Shown here: in pieces, positions 42,497-53,200 of the stretch
Layout of the letters: every line of letters starts with the position of its first letter
Position numbering within the stretch: position 1 is the first letter of the stretch
From: Hetaerina americana
Lineage: Eukaryota; Arthropoda; Insecta; Odonata; Calopterygidae
NCBI GenBank assembly: GCA_022747635.1
Contig: JAKTNV010000066.1
Coordinates: forward strand, 209,001 to 273,000
Direction of reading: 5' to 3'
DNA: 64,000 bases
Notes under the pieces: model-generated
What the model was told of the DNA's origin: nothing
What the model saw: only the letters and a program-made list of their open reading frames with translations
Databases searched by the model: none
Made by a program: the position numbers and the translations under genes

Positions 42497-43500
42497 ACAT
42501 CTACTCAATACCCCGCAAGCCGCCGCAAGGGCGTGTGGCGGGGGGTGCTAGGACACCACCCATAATTTAGAAAAGAAAAATAATAAAAAAAAATCGCATG
42601 CAATAACGAGAAAATCATATATAAAAAAAAACATGGCATACATTCATGCATGAACACTTACACCCCACACACATGCAAACACTCAAACTACCAACTAACA
42701 TACACATGCACCTGAAAGTATACCTAACATCTCTATAGTGTTTAATTTTGTTCCGACTTGTAAATTCAAAGTTTTTAATATTTCTAAAGTGACTTCGGTT
42801 TCTTGCTATTATGATTACTGATTGTTCGGGGAAAGAATGAGTATTTGTACCTATCTGTCTTGGAATCTATCTCCCTTAGTTTATCTTTGTGGTCTGATCT
42901 ACCTAAGTAGTGTGGGGCCATTATAATTCCTTCAGTGTCATAGTTAAACTCGTTTGTTCTGAACCTTTCTAAAAGTCTAAGCCTCGCTTGTTCTCTCCGC
43001 ACTTCAAGTGGTTCCCAGCCTAAATCCCCTAAGAGACCTGTCACACTTGTGTTTTTATCATAACAATTTTTAACAAATCTAGCGGATTTTCTCTGGACTT
43101 TATCTAATTCTTTTTGCCAAATTTTCTCCCACGGATCCCAAATACTTGCGGCATATTCCAAATGAGGTCTAACTAGAGCAAAATAACACCTCTCTTTAAC
43201 TTTTTCATTACATTTCCCCACCACCCGTTTTATGAAGCCAAGTTTCTTTAAAGCTGATCCGCATATTGTCCTGATATGTGCTCCCCATGAAAGGCGTGGT
43301 GTTAGAACAACCCCCAAATATTTAACTTGATTTGCCGTAGTCAATACTGAACCCTCTATTTTGTAGTTTATATCCTGTTCCTCGCTTCCTTTATTCCAAA
43401 ATTTCAAAACTGCACATTTATCTATATTAAGTGTTAATCCCCATTTATTGCACCATCCCGAGATATTGTCTAAGTCTCTAGAGAGTAGCTCGCGATCTAG
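42497..43500 (-). mobile_element. LINE-B, best preserved 3' copy, inserted in a PLE
   Basis: A 5'-truncated antisense LINE-B of about 1 kb. Its 3' end (42500-42545) is the GC-rich terminal hairpin (ACCCCGCAAGCCGCCGCAAG complement) with tail GAGTAGATGTAGATGTAG on the minus strand. Left and right PLE sequences are continuous in content across it (PLE coding resumes at about 43535). The 5' truncation lies just after the RT YADD position. Confidence 0.88.
42784..43495 (-). CDS. LINE-B reverse transcriptase C-terminal part (partial)
   Basis: Open from the truncation point to the stop at 42784 without interruption. It starts with SRELLSRDLDNISGWCNKWG and LNIDKCAVLKFWNKG, the segment directly after the catalytic YADD in CR1/L2-type RTs, then VKYLGVVLTPRLSWGAHIRT, RCYFALVRPHLEYAASIWDP, VQRKSARFVKNCYDKNTSVT, LGDLGWEPLEVRREQARLRL and the end SFFPRTISNHNSKKPKSL. 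Roughly the last 230 codons of the protein. The palm is missing, so there is no activity. The absence of stops suggests recent insertion. First Met in the frame is at 43407, but no real start exists. Confidence 0.87.
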
Positions 43501-43550
43501 TTGGCTCCTCGCTCGCTCCTGTCGGCTCCTCGCGATCTAGTTGGCTACTT
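43486..43550. repeat. Direct repeat at the LINE-B/PLE junction
   Basis: CTCGCGATCTAGTTGGCT occurs twice (about 43489 and 43528), with CGCTCGCTCCTGTCGGCTC between. It may reflect target duplication or a local duplication at the 5' junction of LINE-B. Confidence 0.6.
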
Positions 43551-44170
43551 CCCAGGCATTCAGTCCCTCAAAGTCATCCTCAAAGACCTATTCCCCATCC
43601 TCAAAAATCACAACACTTCCTCCAACCTTCTCCCCAATTGCCCCTCTGTCACCTTCAAACGGCCCGCCAACCTATCAGATATCCTCAAATCCACCAGGCC
43701 GCTCTCAAAATCCCCTCACACTCCCAGAGCCACTCCATGTCATCGAGGAAGATGAAAAACCTGCCCTATTTTCACCACTCCACCCCACTCCATCCCACCA
43801 TTTAACTCTCTCCCGCCCTTCCCCTATTCCTCCTGCACTTCCAAGAATGTTGTTTATCTTCTAACCTGTTAACTCTGCCTGGCCTTTTACATAGGCCAAT
43901 GTTCCAACACCACTGAACCTTAGGATAAACAACCACCGAGCCTCGTGCAATCCCTCCTCTTCCTTCCTCTCATCATCCAGTTGTATCCAACATGCTTATC
44001 CTTTTCCCGCCCCTTCTTCGATTTCTTAATGTTCCTACCCTCACATTTTCCTCACTATGCCTTTGGCAATCGAAATGCCCCGAATTCATCTTTCTTTCCC
44101 CTTATTTTCATTCCTCCCAAAAATCACATTTCCTCTCTTCTCCCTTCACAAAGCCTTATACTCCTTCCTA
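43535..44170 (+). pseudogene. Penelope-like element, 3' portion with GIY-YIG endonuclease
   Basis: Continues the element split at 42497: YFPGIQSLKVILKDLFPILK matches the FFPGTHKIKHLIRDLFPI block of the PLE at 57094, then CPSVTFKRPANLSDILKSTR. In another phase the GIY-YIG nuclease core follows (NVVYLLTC, CLAFYIGQC, about 43846-43905). After that come stops, and the C-terminal helices (ALSLRMNNHR equivalent) are altered. The 3' end merges into antisense SINE-4 at about 44170. Endonuclease inactive through frameshifts. Confidence 0.8.
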
Positions 44171-44485
44171 GAATTAGTTTTTATTTGAGGCGACCGACAG
44201 GCGAGGTCACTTGCGCCATTAGGGGAGGATGGGAATGGATAAAGGGTGGCGCGAAACCCGGCGTCGGCATGAGCCTAGTCTAATAATGAAAGGCACCAAG
44301 GGGTCAAACAGTTTAACTTCCCATCCGACGGTCGTCGTACTCACTCAAAGGGATCTCCACAAAGCACCTCAAGTAAGGATTGGGATACCGCTGAAAAATA
44401 TTCGTTTTCTCCAGGATTTTAACCCGGGCCCTTTCGGTGGGAAGCCTGTACGTTAGCCATCGCACTGACTCGATCTCCTTACTTC
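44171..44485 (-). mobile_element. SINE-4 copy, antisense
   Basis: Complement of SINE-4: GAGGCGACCGACAGGCGAGG, then CGAAACCCGGCGTCGGCATG, CGTCGTACTCACTCAAAGGG and the head with B box (TAACCCGGGCCC complement) and GCCATCGCACTGACTCGATC. Nearly full length, about 315 bp, moderately diverged. Confidence 0.8.
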
Positions 44486-44489
44486 TTCC

Positions 44490-44765
44490 TTTGTTTAACC
44501 CTCCGTCCATTTCAGCGTTCCATCCATCTCTACACTCAAAAGACTGCGATACACGTCTGCCACACCGTTTCAGCGTCGCACATACTATAACTACGCTCCA
44601 TTCGAAAGTTTTGATGAGAAAATTAATTAATTAATGCATCCTTACTCTCAACGTCCCCCTCATCAACTCCATCCTCCATATGCGAAAGCCTCTTAGCCTA
44701 GCTCAATTTTTATCCTTTCTTCCGAGATACGTGAACTGTTCCACCTGCTCTATATTCTTATCAAT
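44490..44765 (-). pseudogene. LINE-A C-terminal relic
   Basis: ACTACGCTCCATTCGAAAGT, GTCCCCCTCATCAACTCCAT, GCGAAAGCCTCTTAGCCTAG and CGAGATACGTGAACTGTTCC parallel 56140-56310, the complement of the LINE-A domain around KRLVKTLI.SVAMYGAE. Strongly decayed. Confidence 0.65.
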
Positions 44766-45426
44766 CCCCGGTGTTCCACAAGGAACACTGTGTCTCCCTC
44801 TTACCCCCACCTTATCGCCTCTCCCACCCCATAAACCCTCTTTCGTCCTTCACCCTTCTCTTCTGACGAAAAAGGACGGGAGGGTAAACGCAAACCCTTC
44901 AAACGGTCTCTTGATTTCCATTCGGACCAGTGATTTTAGCTTTTCCTGGCAACTTTACTCCTATGTCTATCTTATCGGAACCGTCCGCACGAAACACAGC
45001 ACTCCCCCGCTTAAACTCGACGAATTCATTAGCATGCGTCAGAAGCGCTAATGGTGCGCGCAGCGTCAAATAAAATACGTAATGGATGCTTTTGAAATCG
45101 GAGCAAGCCTAGCTGATGTGCACATCACCGTCTCGAACTGATTTCGGCCATTGCACCAGGCGGTCAATTGGCCACCTTTCGACCTCCGCGACGAACGGCA
45201 CTGGATGGACGGACATTGCCAAACTGCCGCCTTCCGCCGAACCGCCGGACCGCCTTCATTCCGAAAAGGTCCCTGCATTCATTGAGAAGAGGTCATTTCT
45301 CCATTATGGCATGTTGTTTTGGCCAGGGAGGACACTGAACTGACCGCTGCCTAGTCCCGAGTCGTCGAAGTTTTCACCGTAATCCCGAGAATAGGAACTC
45401 CTCCGCGGCGATTCTGGCGAGAGGAT
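44766..45426. other. Unassigned sequence
   Basis: Near 44765-44800 a plus-strand frame gives GVPQGTLC, resembling an RT motif B, but nothing around it supports an RT. Otherwise unrecognised, somewhat GC-richer. Confidence 0.35.
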
Positions 45427-45463
45427 ATATATAAATTTTTTATATATACATATATATATATAC

Positions 45464-45539
<76 letters not shown>

Positions 45540-45545
45540 ATATGT
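45427..45545. repeat. (TA)n microsatellite
   Basis: TA repeat with TACA interruptions, abutting the SINE-1 tail. Confidence 0.95.
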
Positions 45546-45804
45546 ACACAGTAATCAACCCGGTCGGTTTCGTAGGTGATGGTAGAGTTAATACTAAGCC
45601 CGACGGCGTGTGAAATCCACATATCAGGGTAGGGGAGCCAGTTCCTTTCACTAAGCCGGTTATGGTTTCCCAGGAAGACCTGGTGCCCGAAAAATCACAT
45701 ATCTTGGTTGGAGCTGCAGTTGTCCAGAATGCCTTGGCCGGGAATCGTACCCGGGCCCTCCGGCCAGTAGTCCAACGCTCTACCCCCTGGACTAGCGCGA
45801 CTCA
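45546..45804 (-). mobile_element. SINE-1, nearly complete antisense copy
   Basis: Complement of 26124-26400: tail ACACAGTAATCAACCCGGTC, central TGGTTTCCCAGGAAGACCTG and GAAAAATCACATATCTTGGT, B box region GGGAATCGTACCCGGGCCCT and A box CTCTACCCCCTGGACTAGCG. Followed by (AAAT)n. Confidence 0.87.
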
Positions 45805-45887
45805 TATAAATGAATAAATAAATAAATAATTATATTTATACATATATCGATAATGTATAAGTGCTCAACAGACCAATATAACAGGGA

Positions 45888-46195
45888 TCGAGATGGTGCG
45901 GGGGCTAACGTACTGGCTTCCCACCCTGAGGGCGCGGGTTCAAATCCCGGCGGTGTTGAATATTTTTCAGAGGCATCTCGATCCCTACTTGAGGTGCTTT
46001 GTGGAGGGCACTTTGAGTGAGTACGCCGTCCGTCGGATGGGACGTTCAACTGCGGACCCCTTGGCGCCTTTCGTAAAGAGTAGGCTAATGCCGACGCCGG
46101 GTTTCTCTCCAACCTTCCTTCTTTCCATCCCCTATGGCGCAACTGACCTTAGTTGTCGGTCGCCTCCCCTCAAAACTACTACTACTACCCAATAT
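45888..46195 (+). mobile_element. SINE-4, best preserved copy
   Basis: Head with A-box-like GGGGGCTAACGTACTGGC and B box GGTTCAAATCCC, then GTTGAATATTTTTCAGAGGC, CTTTGTGGAGGGCACTTTGA, the core AGTAGGCTAATGCCGACGCC and the (CTA)n tail. About 308 bp; other copies at 22239, 44171 (minus) and a remnant at 34510. Confidence 0.87.
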
Positions 46196-46250
46196 AACAT
46201 ATGGACGGCACAATAGAACACAAAATGAACCCGCACATTTGAAAAAGTTT

Positions 46251-46282
46251 GAGCTTTCGACCTCCTCTGAGGCTTACCTCGG
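46251..46282 (-). ncRNA. Hammerhead-like PLE end motif, degenerate
   Basis: On the minus strand the GAAAGCTC half of the core and a stem II (CCTC...GAGG) are kept, but the CUGANGA half reads CGAGGTA. Same block as 2237 and 59411. Followed by a (TA)n at 46306-46334. Probably inactive. Confidence 0.35.
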
Positions 46283-46335
46283 GTAAAACTGGAAGGTCTC
46301 GGAAGGCTATATATAATATATATATATATATACAT

Positions 46336-48419
46336 GCGTTTGGGTATTAACGATAACAATTAAAAATAAATAAAATGTAATTTTTGAAAAAACACAAAAG
46401 TCGCGATAGTTTTTGAACATACCTCGTATGGTAGATTATTTGAATTAATGAATATAATAACATTAACATTTAACTACTTTAATATCTAAGTGAATATCCC
46501 TTCTTCCCTTAAGTGAGAAGAGTGTCACTAAAATGAAGAACAATAAACCAGTGTCGGATGAAATGTCGACAACGAACCAAAGAGCTTTTAAAATGCTTTC
46601 ATTAATTCATAATTATTATTTTTCCAGCGGGGTCGTTTGCTGTTATTCTGATTTCCCATTATCGTTACTGGATAAAATTTCATCTTGAATCTCTTTACTT
46701 TACATTCAGGTTATGTTTTATTATGCTTCGGTTACTGAAGTTCAACTCTAAACCCTGGTTAAGGCCAACACTCATGTGTTTCACGATCGCTATTAAAGTT
46801 CATGACAAAGCGTTAAACTGCTCAATAAATGGCAGACGACGTTACCATGGTTACCTTGTTCACTCTCATACCTGAAGAGCCATCTTGCTTTTTTCTGAAA
46901 TCTGATTCGTCGGCTAACACAAAATGAAGTTAATTTTCACGCTCACTAACGATTGGATTCAACTAGGCATCGTAAAAATGGGCCTTAACATATTTAATGT
47001 TATTGACATGATCTCTCCTTCCTTTTTGGGACGATACTTTTTAAACAAGATGGCTGAGGAGACATCCTTTCATTTTAAATAAGGGCCTTTAATCTGTAAA
47101 TTAACCTCTGCTCCGTGATTGACTCCCTAAATAGTTGATATCTTGAATTGTGAATACCCTTGCAAGTTTACCATAACCAAGGAGTTAACATGGATTGAAC
47201 ATGCATGTGCATATTTTGAGATTGAAATTAATGAAAGCAATAAATGGAATTTCAATGAACTTCCTACGAGGTTTATGATTAAATGAGGCAGATAAAAATG
47301 TTTTTCGGAGTTTTTTGTAAGACTAGGATAGGAATCTCTCAATATGGTAATTGAACCGCCCTTTGCGCGAAGGCGAACGCCGCGAGAATTCGCGCACCTG
47401 CAAACTTGACCGAGGGAAGGACCTGAGATTTATCGAACGAATATTTGGACAATGGCATTCAGGATTTGTCTAATTATTCAATTGAAACATCCAATTTCTA
47501 CATTGAAAATTTAAGATTAATAATCAGACAAAAGCTATCAATTAAATGCCATTTAATGCAATGATCAACTAATTACTAATAATTTTCCGGATACTCCCTA
47601 TCATTGCTTCTAGATACGAAACCAAGTTTTAGATTAAATGAGGTGACAACAAGGTTGAATTGCGCCATTTTCCTCACCTTCATGCCTGTTACTCATTCAA
47701 GCGTTTGGTAATGGCCCGTTTAGCATTTCGAGTCGATTTGACGACTCGAAAATTCAAATTACCAAAGCGATAAAAAGAAATGTGCATGTAACTACACTAT
47801 ATATCATTAATGGAATATTTTCATAGATATGCCAATAAGGCAGACATAATCCTTAAAAAAATTAAACGATACACATTTTATTGCGATAATTAATCGCTTT
47901 TCTTAGTCAAACTACGAATGTAACTTTTCTAATTGTGGATAATTTTAAATCAGGAAAATGTCACGTATTACCATCATAAAAGAAAGTAAAGGAAATATTT
48001 ATTAAAAATCTTCTCCATTATTCCTAAATGGTAACCTTTCAGGGGAAAATGGAAAGTTTTAATTATTCGATGACCCAGTTTTTGTTCTTCTGAGGACGTC
48101 ACGTTAAAATGACTGCTGAATGCGCGTCTTGCGTCGATGTTTCGTCACTTTTTGGCTTTCCACGTTAATAAATCGGCGAAAATTAGTTGACACTTTGGTG
48201 GCAAAAGGGAAGAAATAAGCAGGCATTGGCCGGGGGGCCCAAATGGCTCTTCATGGAGTGGACAGAGCCAATCCTAGGATATAGTTACTATTGTAGAAGG
48301 AATGGTTGTCCGTTAACATTTCGTAGAGGAACCTCACAAATCATAATGTAAATATTTTTATACCAATTGAAGCATTAAGAATTGTTTGCAAAATCATTTT
48401 TACAAACAATAATAATCCA
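46336..48419. other. Unassigned AT-rich sequence, about 2 kb
   Basis: The longest stretch in the window without any recognised element. No coding signal that I trust. A short exact inverted repeat (TTTCGAGTCGATTTGACGACTCGAAA) lies at 47727-47753. Confidence 0.4.
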
Positions 48420-48479
48420 TACATTATATATATAATATATGTATATATATAATATATGTATATATATATATATATTCAG

Positions 48480-48519
<40 letters not shown>

Positions 48520-48526
48520 CTGAAAA
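48420..48526. repeat. (TA)n microsatellite with flanking inverted repeat
   Basis: TA tracts; the right block (48476-48526) is flanked by TCAGTATTATATA and its complement TATATAATACTGA, making a long hairpin. Confidence 0.9.
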
Positions 48527-48546
48527 TCATTTTGATGTGCAATTTC

Positions 48547-48969
48547 CGCTCTTGCACGAGGGCTGTTCAGAAGGTTACGTTTTGAAATATGAAATATGAA
48601 GTTGGTGACAAGACCAAATACTTAATCTATTTTCCTACATGATCGCCATTGAAAATAAGTCATTTATGATAATGATACACAAGCTTTTCAATTCCCTCTC
48701 TGAAGATATCTGCCGCCTTGCATTTTTAACCACTTGCTTACACCAGCATGCAATTTTGCGTCAGTGTCAAAGCGCTGTTGTGCTGCAAGCCACTTCTATC
48801 GAGAGATCCATCGTAATCGTAAATCGACGATTTTCGCGAATTTTTTCGTTGATTTTCTCCGTCAGTTCAGTTGTCAATACGAGGCTAGGCCGACCACTGC
48901 GGTGTCCTCTCGTCGTGTGAACATTGGTGCAGTGGCCATATATATTTAGACTGAGAATGCACCACTGCC
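48547..48969 (-). pseudogene. Mar-D mariner transposase remnant, part nearest its 3' end
   Basis: The left end CACGAGGGCTGTTCAGAAGG resembles a mariner terminus. On the minus strand, from the right: GHCTNVHTTRGHRSGRPSLV, then LTEKINEKIRENRRFTITMD (end of the DNA-binding half), then a collapse to a C-terminal-like NGDHVGK. The catalytic domain is largely deleted. The gene is interrupted by LINE-D at 48970; its N-terminus continues at 53578-53737. Confidence 0.75.
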
Positions 48970-50216
48970 ATCCGATCCCTCAATCACCTCCCCCTGAAGA
49001 CCTTCCTTTACCCAATTTCACCTCCCTCCCGAACCACTCCCCCTCCTCCTCATTCCGCCCTCTCACCCAGACGCCTCCCAAGAAAAAGAAGGCAAAGGGG
49101 AAGACTTCCAGCAACCCACCCAATAAACCCACCCTCAAGCAACCGCTCCCACCACCTCAACACCGGAAGCCGGCGACCCCTCCCCGACGCCCTCGGTCTC
49201 CTCTACCCTTTATACCAATCACAAAATTGCCCGCGGATATAACGGAGAGGAAGTTTTGTTCCTTGTGGGCACGGGCGTACCCCCGATTGGCGAACGTGGA
49301 GATACACGTCTCGCCGGAGAAGAGGGTCGCCATGGTGCGACTACCAAGGGAACACTATGGCTCTCTCCGCGGGGAGAACAAGCGGAGGCTTGATCATCTC
49401 CTGGGGGGGCCCACGGTGGTCATGCGCCTCGACAACGAGGCAATGTGGAGGAGCCGTGAGGCGAACAACAGGCATGGGAAAACAAATACTAAACCAACCG
49501 TCTACTCCTTTGTAGTGAAAGGAGTCCACGACGAGGCGGACATCATAAGAATCAACTCTGCCCTCGAGAATGCAGGCGTGCCGGTGAAGAAGAGCTGGCG
49601 CATTAGAGCCCGCAGAACAGGCGCACCATCAACGGTGATAAGGGTCCTCACCGAAGACGCCCACGCGGCACGGACCATACTGGCCCTTAAGGGAGTAGAG
49701 GTTGACGGTAATTGGTATCATTGCGAACCATCCCACCCCCCTCCGGCCCAACCGAGACAGTGCCCGCGCTGCCAAGACTTCGGTCACACAGTGGGCCAGT
49801 GCAGGGCCGACGCGAAATGCGGGCGATGCGGCGGAAGTCACAGCGCCGCCGACTGCAACGCAGAGGTCCTGCGCTGTGCCAACTGCCGAGGTGGCCACCA
49901 CGCGGGTGCCTGGGCCTGCCCAAAAAGACCCGCACTCCCTTCGTCACTAGCAACCACGGCCCCAATTCACGCTGATTCCTACACCATAGGATCCGTGACG
50001 GACGACGAGGAAGTGCAGAGACCGGTTACGCGTGGGGACCTCCTGAGGATGTTGACGGTGATCAACGCCAACCTACATCCCGCAAACCGAGACCTCACAG
50101 CCCGCATCATCCGGGAGGCTGCAGAAGCGATCCTGGGAGTCACAGTCACTCCACTGTACTCCGGGAACAGGGTTTTCCCAAGCGTCTCCTACGCCGCCGT
50201 CGCCCGCCATGGATAA
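48924..50216 (+). CDS. LINE-D ORF1: Gag-like RNA-binding protein
   Basis: An open frame of 430 codons. The first 15 residues (48924-48968) come from target DNA outside the element; the second Met, at 48957, is also target-derived. Element-encoded sequence begins near PIPQSPPPEDLPLPN. Layout: Pro/Lys-rich N-terminus with KKKKAKGK (about residues 52-60), a basic central part, a pre-zinc-knuckle (PRE_C2HC-like) domain at about 190-265 (SFVVKGVHDEADIIRINSAL, VIRVLTED), then three CCHC-type knuckles starting at Cys280 (CPRCQDFGHTVGQC), Cys299 (CGRCGGSHSAADC) and Cys318 (CANCRGGHHAGAWAC). It would bind element RNA and help assemble the ribonucleoprotein. Ends TAA at 50214, overlapping the ORF2 start by 8 bp. 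Shortening at the N-terminus is likely. Confidence 0.93.
   Translation: MVQWPYIFRLRMHHCHPIPQSPPPEDLPLPNFTSLPNHSPSSSFRPLTQTPPKKKKAKGKTSSNPPNKPTLKQPLPPPQHRKPATPPRRPRSPLPFIPITKLPADITERKFCSLWARAYPRLANVEIHVSPEKRVAMVRLPREHYGSLRGENKRRLDHLLGGPTVVMRLDNEAMWRSREANNRHGKTNTKPTVYSFVVKGVHDEADIIRINSALENAGVPVKKSWRIRARRTGAPSTVIRVLTEDAHAARTILALKGVEVDGNWYHCEPSHPPPAQPRQCPRCQDFGHTVGQCRADAKCGRCGGSHSAADCNAEVLRCANCRGGHHAGAWACPKRPALPSSLATTAPIHADSYTIGSVTDDEEVQRPVTRGDLLRMLTVINANLHPANRDLTARIIREAAEAILGVTVTPLYSGNRVFPSVSYAAVARHG
48959..48969. repeat. LINE-D target-site duplication, left
   Basis: GCACCACTGCC, identical to 53567-53577. Confidence 0.88.
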
Positions 50217-53200
50217 GTATTCATCGGTGTCCTTTATAAATATACATGGTGCTGTGCGGCAGAAAATGCCGCTTCTTAAAGAACATATAAGGTCTAAGGG
50301 AGTCTCCATCATGGGGCTGGTGGAGACTTACCTGAAACCTAACTCAAAATGCAACATTCCCATGTTTCAGGAATTCGGCACCCCAAGATTGCAACCCGGA
50401 TCCGGCGGCGTTACTGTCCTCATTAGAGATGACATACCAACAATAGAACTACAATTCCCAGAGCCAATGGAAGACAAAAATGAAGGAGTCATCACCGAAA
50501 TCACTGTCGATAAAAGAAAAATCATCGTGGGGGTTCTGTATTCAAGAACGCACGACCGTCTCCCAATCAAGGCCCTCTCACACATAACATCCCTACAGAA
50601 ACCATACATAATCCTAGGGGACTTAAATGCCAGAAGCCAATCATTCCGAGACTCCATCACAACCGCTAAAGGACAGGAGTTGGAGCACTTTATACAACAA
50701 CATAATATGATACGACTTGACATACAAACGCCGACTTTCATCGGCCGCGGAGCATCCTTCCCGGACCACGCAATTGTCTCACCCGACATCCTTAACCTCC
50801 TAGGTGACATCACGGTAGATGACTGCATAACTTCAGACCACCTACCATTTTCCTTTCCGTTCCTACTCTCGAAAAGAACACACAGGCACACATTCACCAG
50901 GATAGACTACTCGAAGGTGGATTGGAAGTCCTTCAACGAATACATCGGCCGGGCAACTGCAGACATCTCGGAGCCATCATCCGCAGAGGACATCGAGGCT
51001 GCTGTGGACACGGTGACAGATGCCTTTCGGGAGGCAAGGAAGGACTTCCCCACCAAAACCATAAACCCCACACGCCCCCCTCTGCCACAACACATAGTTA
51101 CCCTCATCAAAGGGAAGAGGAAACTATACCGCGATTGGATAAGGACGAAGGATCCATCACTAAAAACCGAGTGGAATAGAACAAACGCCATTATTCGCAG
51201 GGCAACCACACAATACAAGGAAACGGCCTGGGAGAACGCGTGCAAAACCTTAAATTACAGGGACGGTGGAAAATTCTGGAACAAGTTCAAGGTGCTGACC
51301 GGGCAAAAAAGGACGGGAACAACCAACCTCATTGGACCCGACGGGACACCAATAGCCACGCCTATGGAGAAGGCAGAAGAATTCCGCCGGGTACTTGACG
51401 GCGTATACCAACCGTTGGAGGACAACCTTTTCCATGAAGACAACGTACTCATGGTGGAAGAGCATCTGGCCAACCTGCCGTACTCCTTACAGCCAACCCA
51501 CGTCGCAAACCAGGAAGATGACATCACAGGAAAGATTGACGAAGACGATGTACTTTTCGCCCGCCCATGGAAAAACACCGCACCGGGGGAAGATGGAATC
51601 ACCAGCCGGCATATCAAGAATGCGCCATCATGCTATGCCGCTATGCTGAAAATATTCAACGGCATTATGACATTTGGCTACTACCCACTACAATGGCGGA
51701 AGATGACGACAATAATGCTGCCCAAGCCAGGGAAGGACACCAAGAAAGCGGAAAACTATAGACCAATATGTCTTACTAGTAACCTGGGCAAATGGTTCGA
51801 AAGAATACTGGTAGCAAGAATGAAATCAGTGTTTGAAAACAAAGACATCCTGCCACAACACCAGTATGGATTCCGCCCGGGGAGATGCACAGTGGACCCC
51901 CTAGCACTCTTCACCGCTGAAACCGCGGAGGCCATTAATCAAAGGAAATTTATGGCAGCACTTTTCCTGGACATCGAAAGGGCGTTCGACCACGTATGGC
52001 ACAACGGACTCCTGTACAAACTATCAACGATGCCAGAAGTTTCTCCCTCATTAATAAGAATAATTCATACCTTTCTGTCGAATAGGGTTGCTAGAGTTAA
52101 GGTGGGCAGTACACTATCCAATCCCTTTTTTCCTTCAGCTGGAGTGCCTCAAGGCACAGTCCTGTCCCCGCTGCTCTTTGCAGCCTACTGCTGGGACATG
52201 CCAACAGATACCACAAGGAATCGGGGCGTAACAACTGCCCAATATGCGGATGACACGGCCATCTGGACGCCGGCACGGACACCAGAATCGGCAATGGCAC
52301 ACCTCCAGAAACAAGCTAAAAAGCTGGAAGAATGGTTCAGAAAGTGGCGACTACGGCCTAACCCCAAAAAATCCACCCTTGTCATCTTTGCGAGTCACTT
52401 GGACCGAAGGATGGTGGGACTGCGACAACCCACACTTGGGCTCTGGCAGCAACAAATCCCGACGTCCAACTCCGTAAAATACCTGGGGGTCACTTTAGAC
52501 AGACACCTTACATTTTATGCACACATCAGGGATGTATGGTCGAGGTGCAGTCGTCGGAGTGGTCTATTGAGAGCAGTCCGGGCGAGAGGGAGGGGGGTCT
52601 CTGCGGAGTGCTGCCTGCTCCTATACAGGGCCTTTGTCCGCCCTGTTATGGAATACGCCGCGCTGGCAATCCTTCCCTTCAAAAACACTCATATGACCAT
52701 ATGGGCCGCCCTGGAAAGGAGAGTGCTCAGGCAGCTGCATCTTCTGTCGCCCATGCATCCTAGCACTGAAGTATACTTAATTTCTAATACTGAACCTATC
52801 CTTCACAGGTTATGCCGTCTCCGCGCCAGAGCTGCAAACCGGATTGCCACCTACAACGAAACTCTCCTAGGGGAAATAATGCGGAGTGCCAACGCAGTAC
52901 TGGGGAAACGACCAAAGACGAAACTAATTTCCCCAGCAAGGATAATAAGCGACCAACTACACCTGTACTACGATGAGACACACCTACCACCTTATCGACT
53001 GGGCAGCATTCTACCAGTGCCCGAGAATCTACGCCCCATCGAGAAGTACCCACTCTTCCGAAAGAAAACGAAACGGAGAAAACAACAAGGGACTGGAGAA
53101 GAGCCGCAATTGGAAACAGCAGTGTAGTGATAAAAGTGCCAGTGAATAATGTGTTTTAAACAAAGACAATTACTTATTTATTTATTTATACTATTTATAC

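Noticed and set aside
44760..44810. RT motif B (GVPQGTLC) on the plus strand
   Set aside because: No other RT block before or after it in any frame; probably chance within decayed antisense LINE-A.
50367..52385. Antisense open frames inside LINE-D
   Set aside because: Shadows of the long ORF2; no independent domain.
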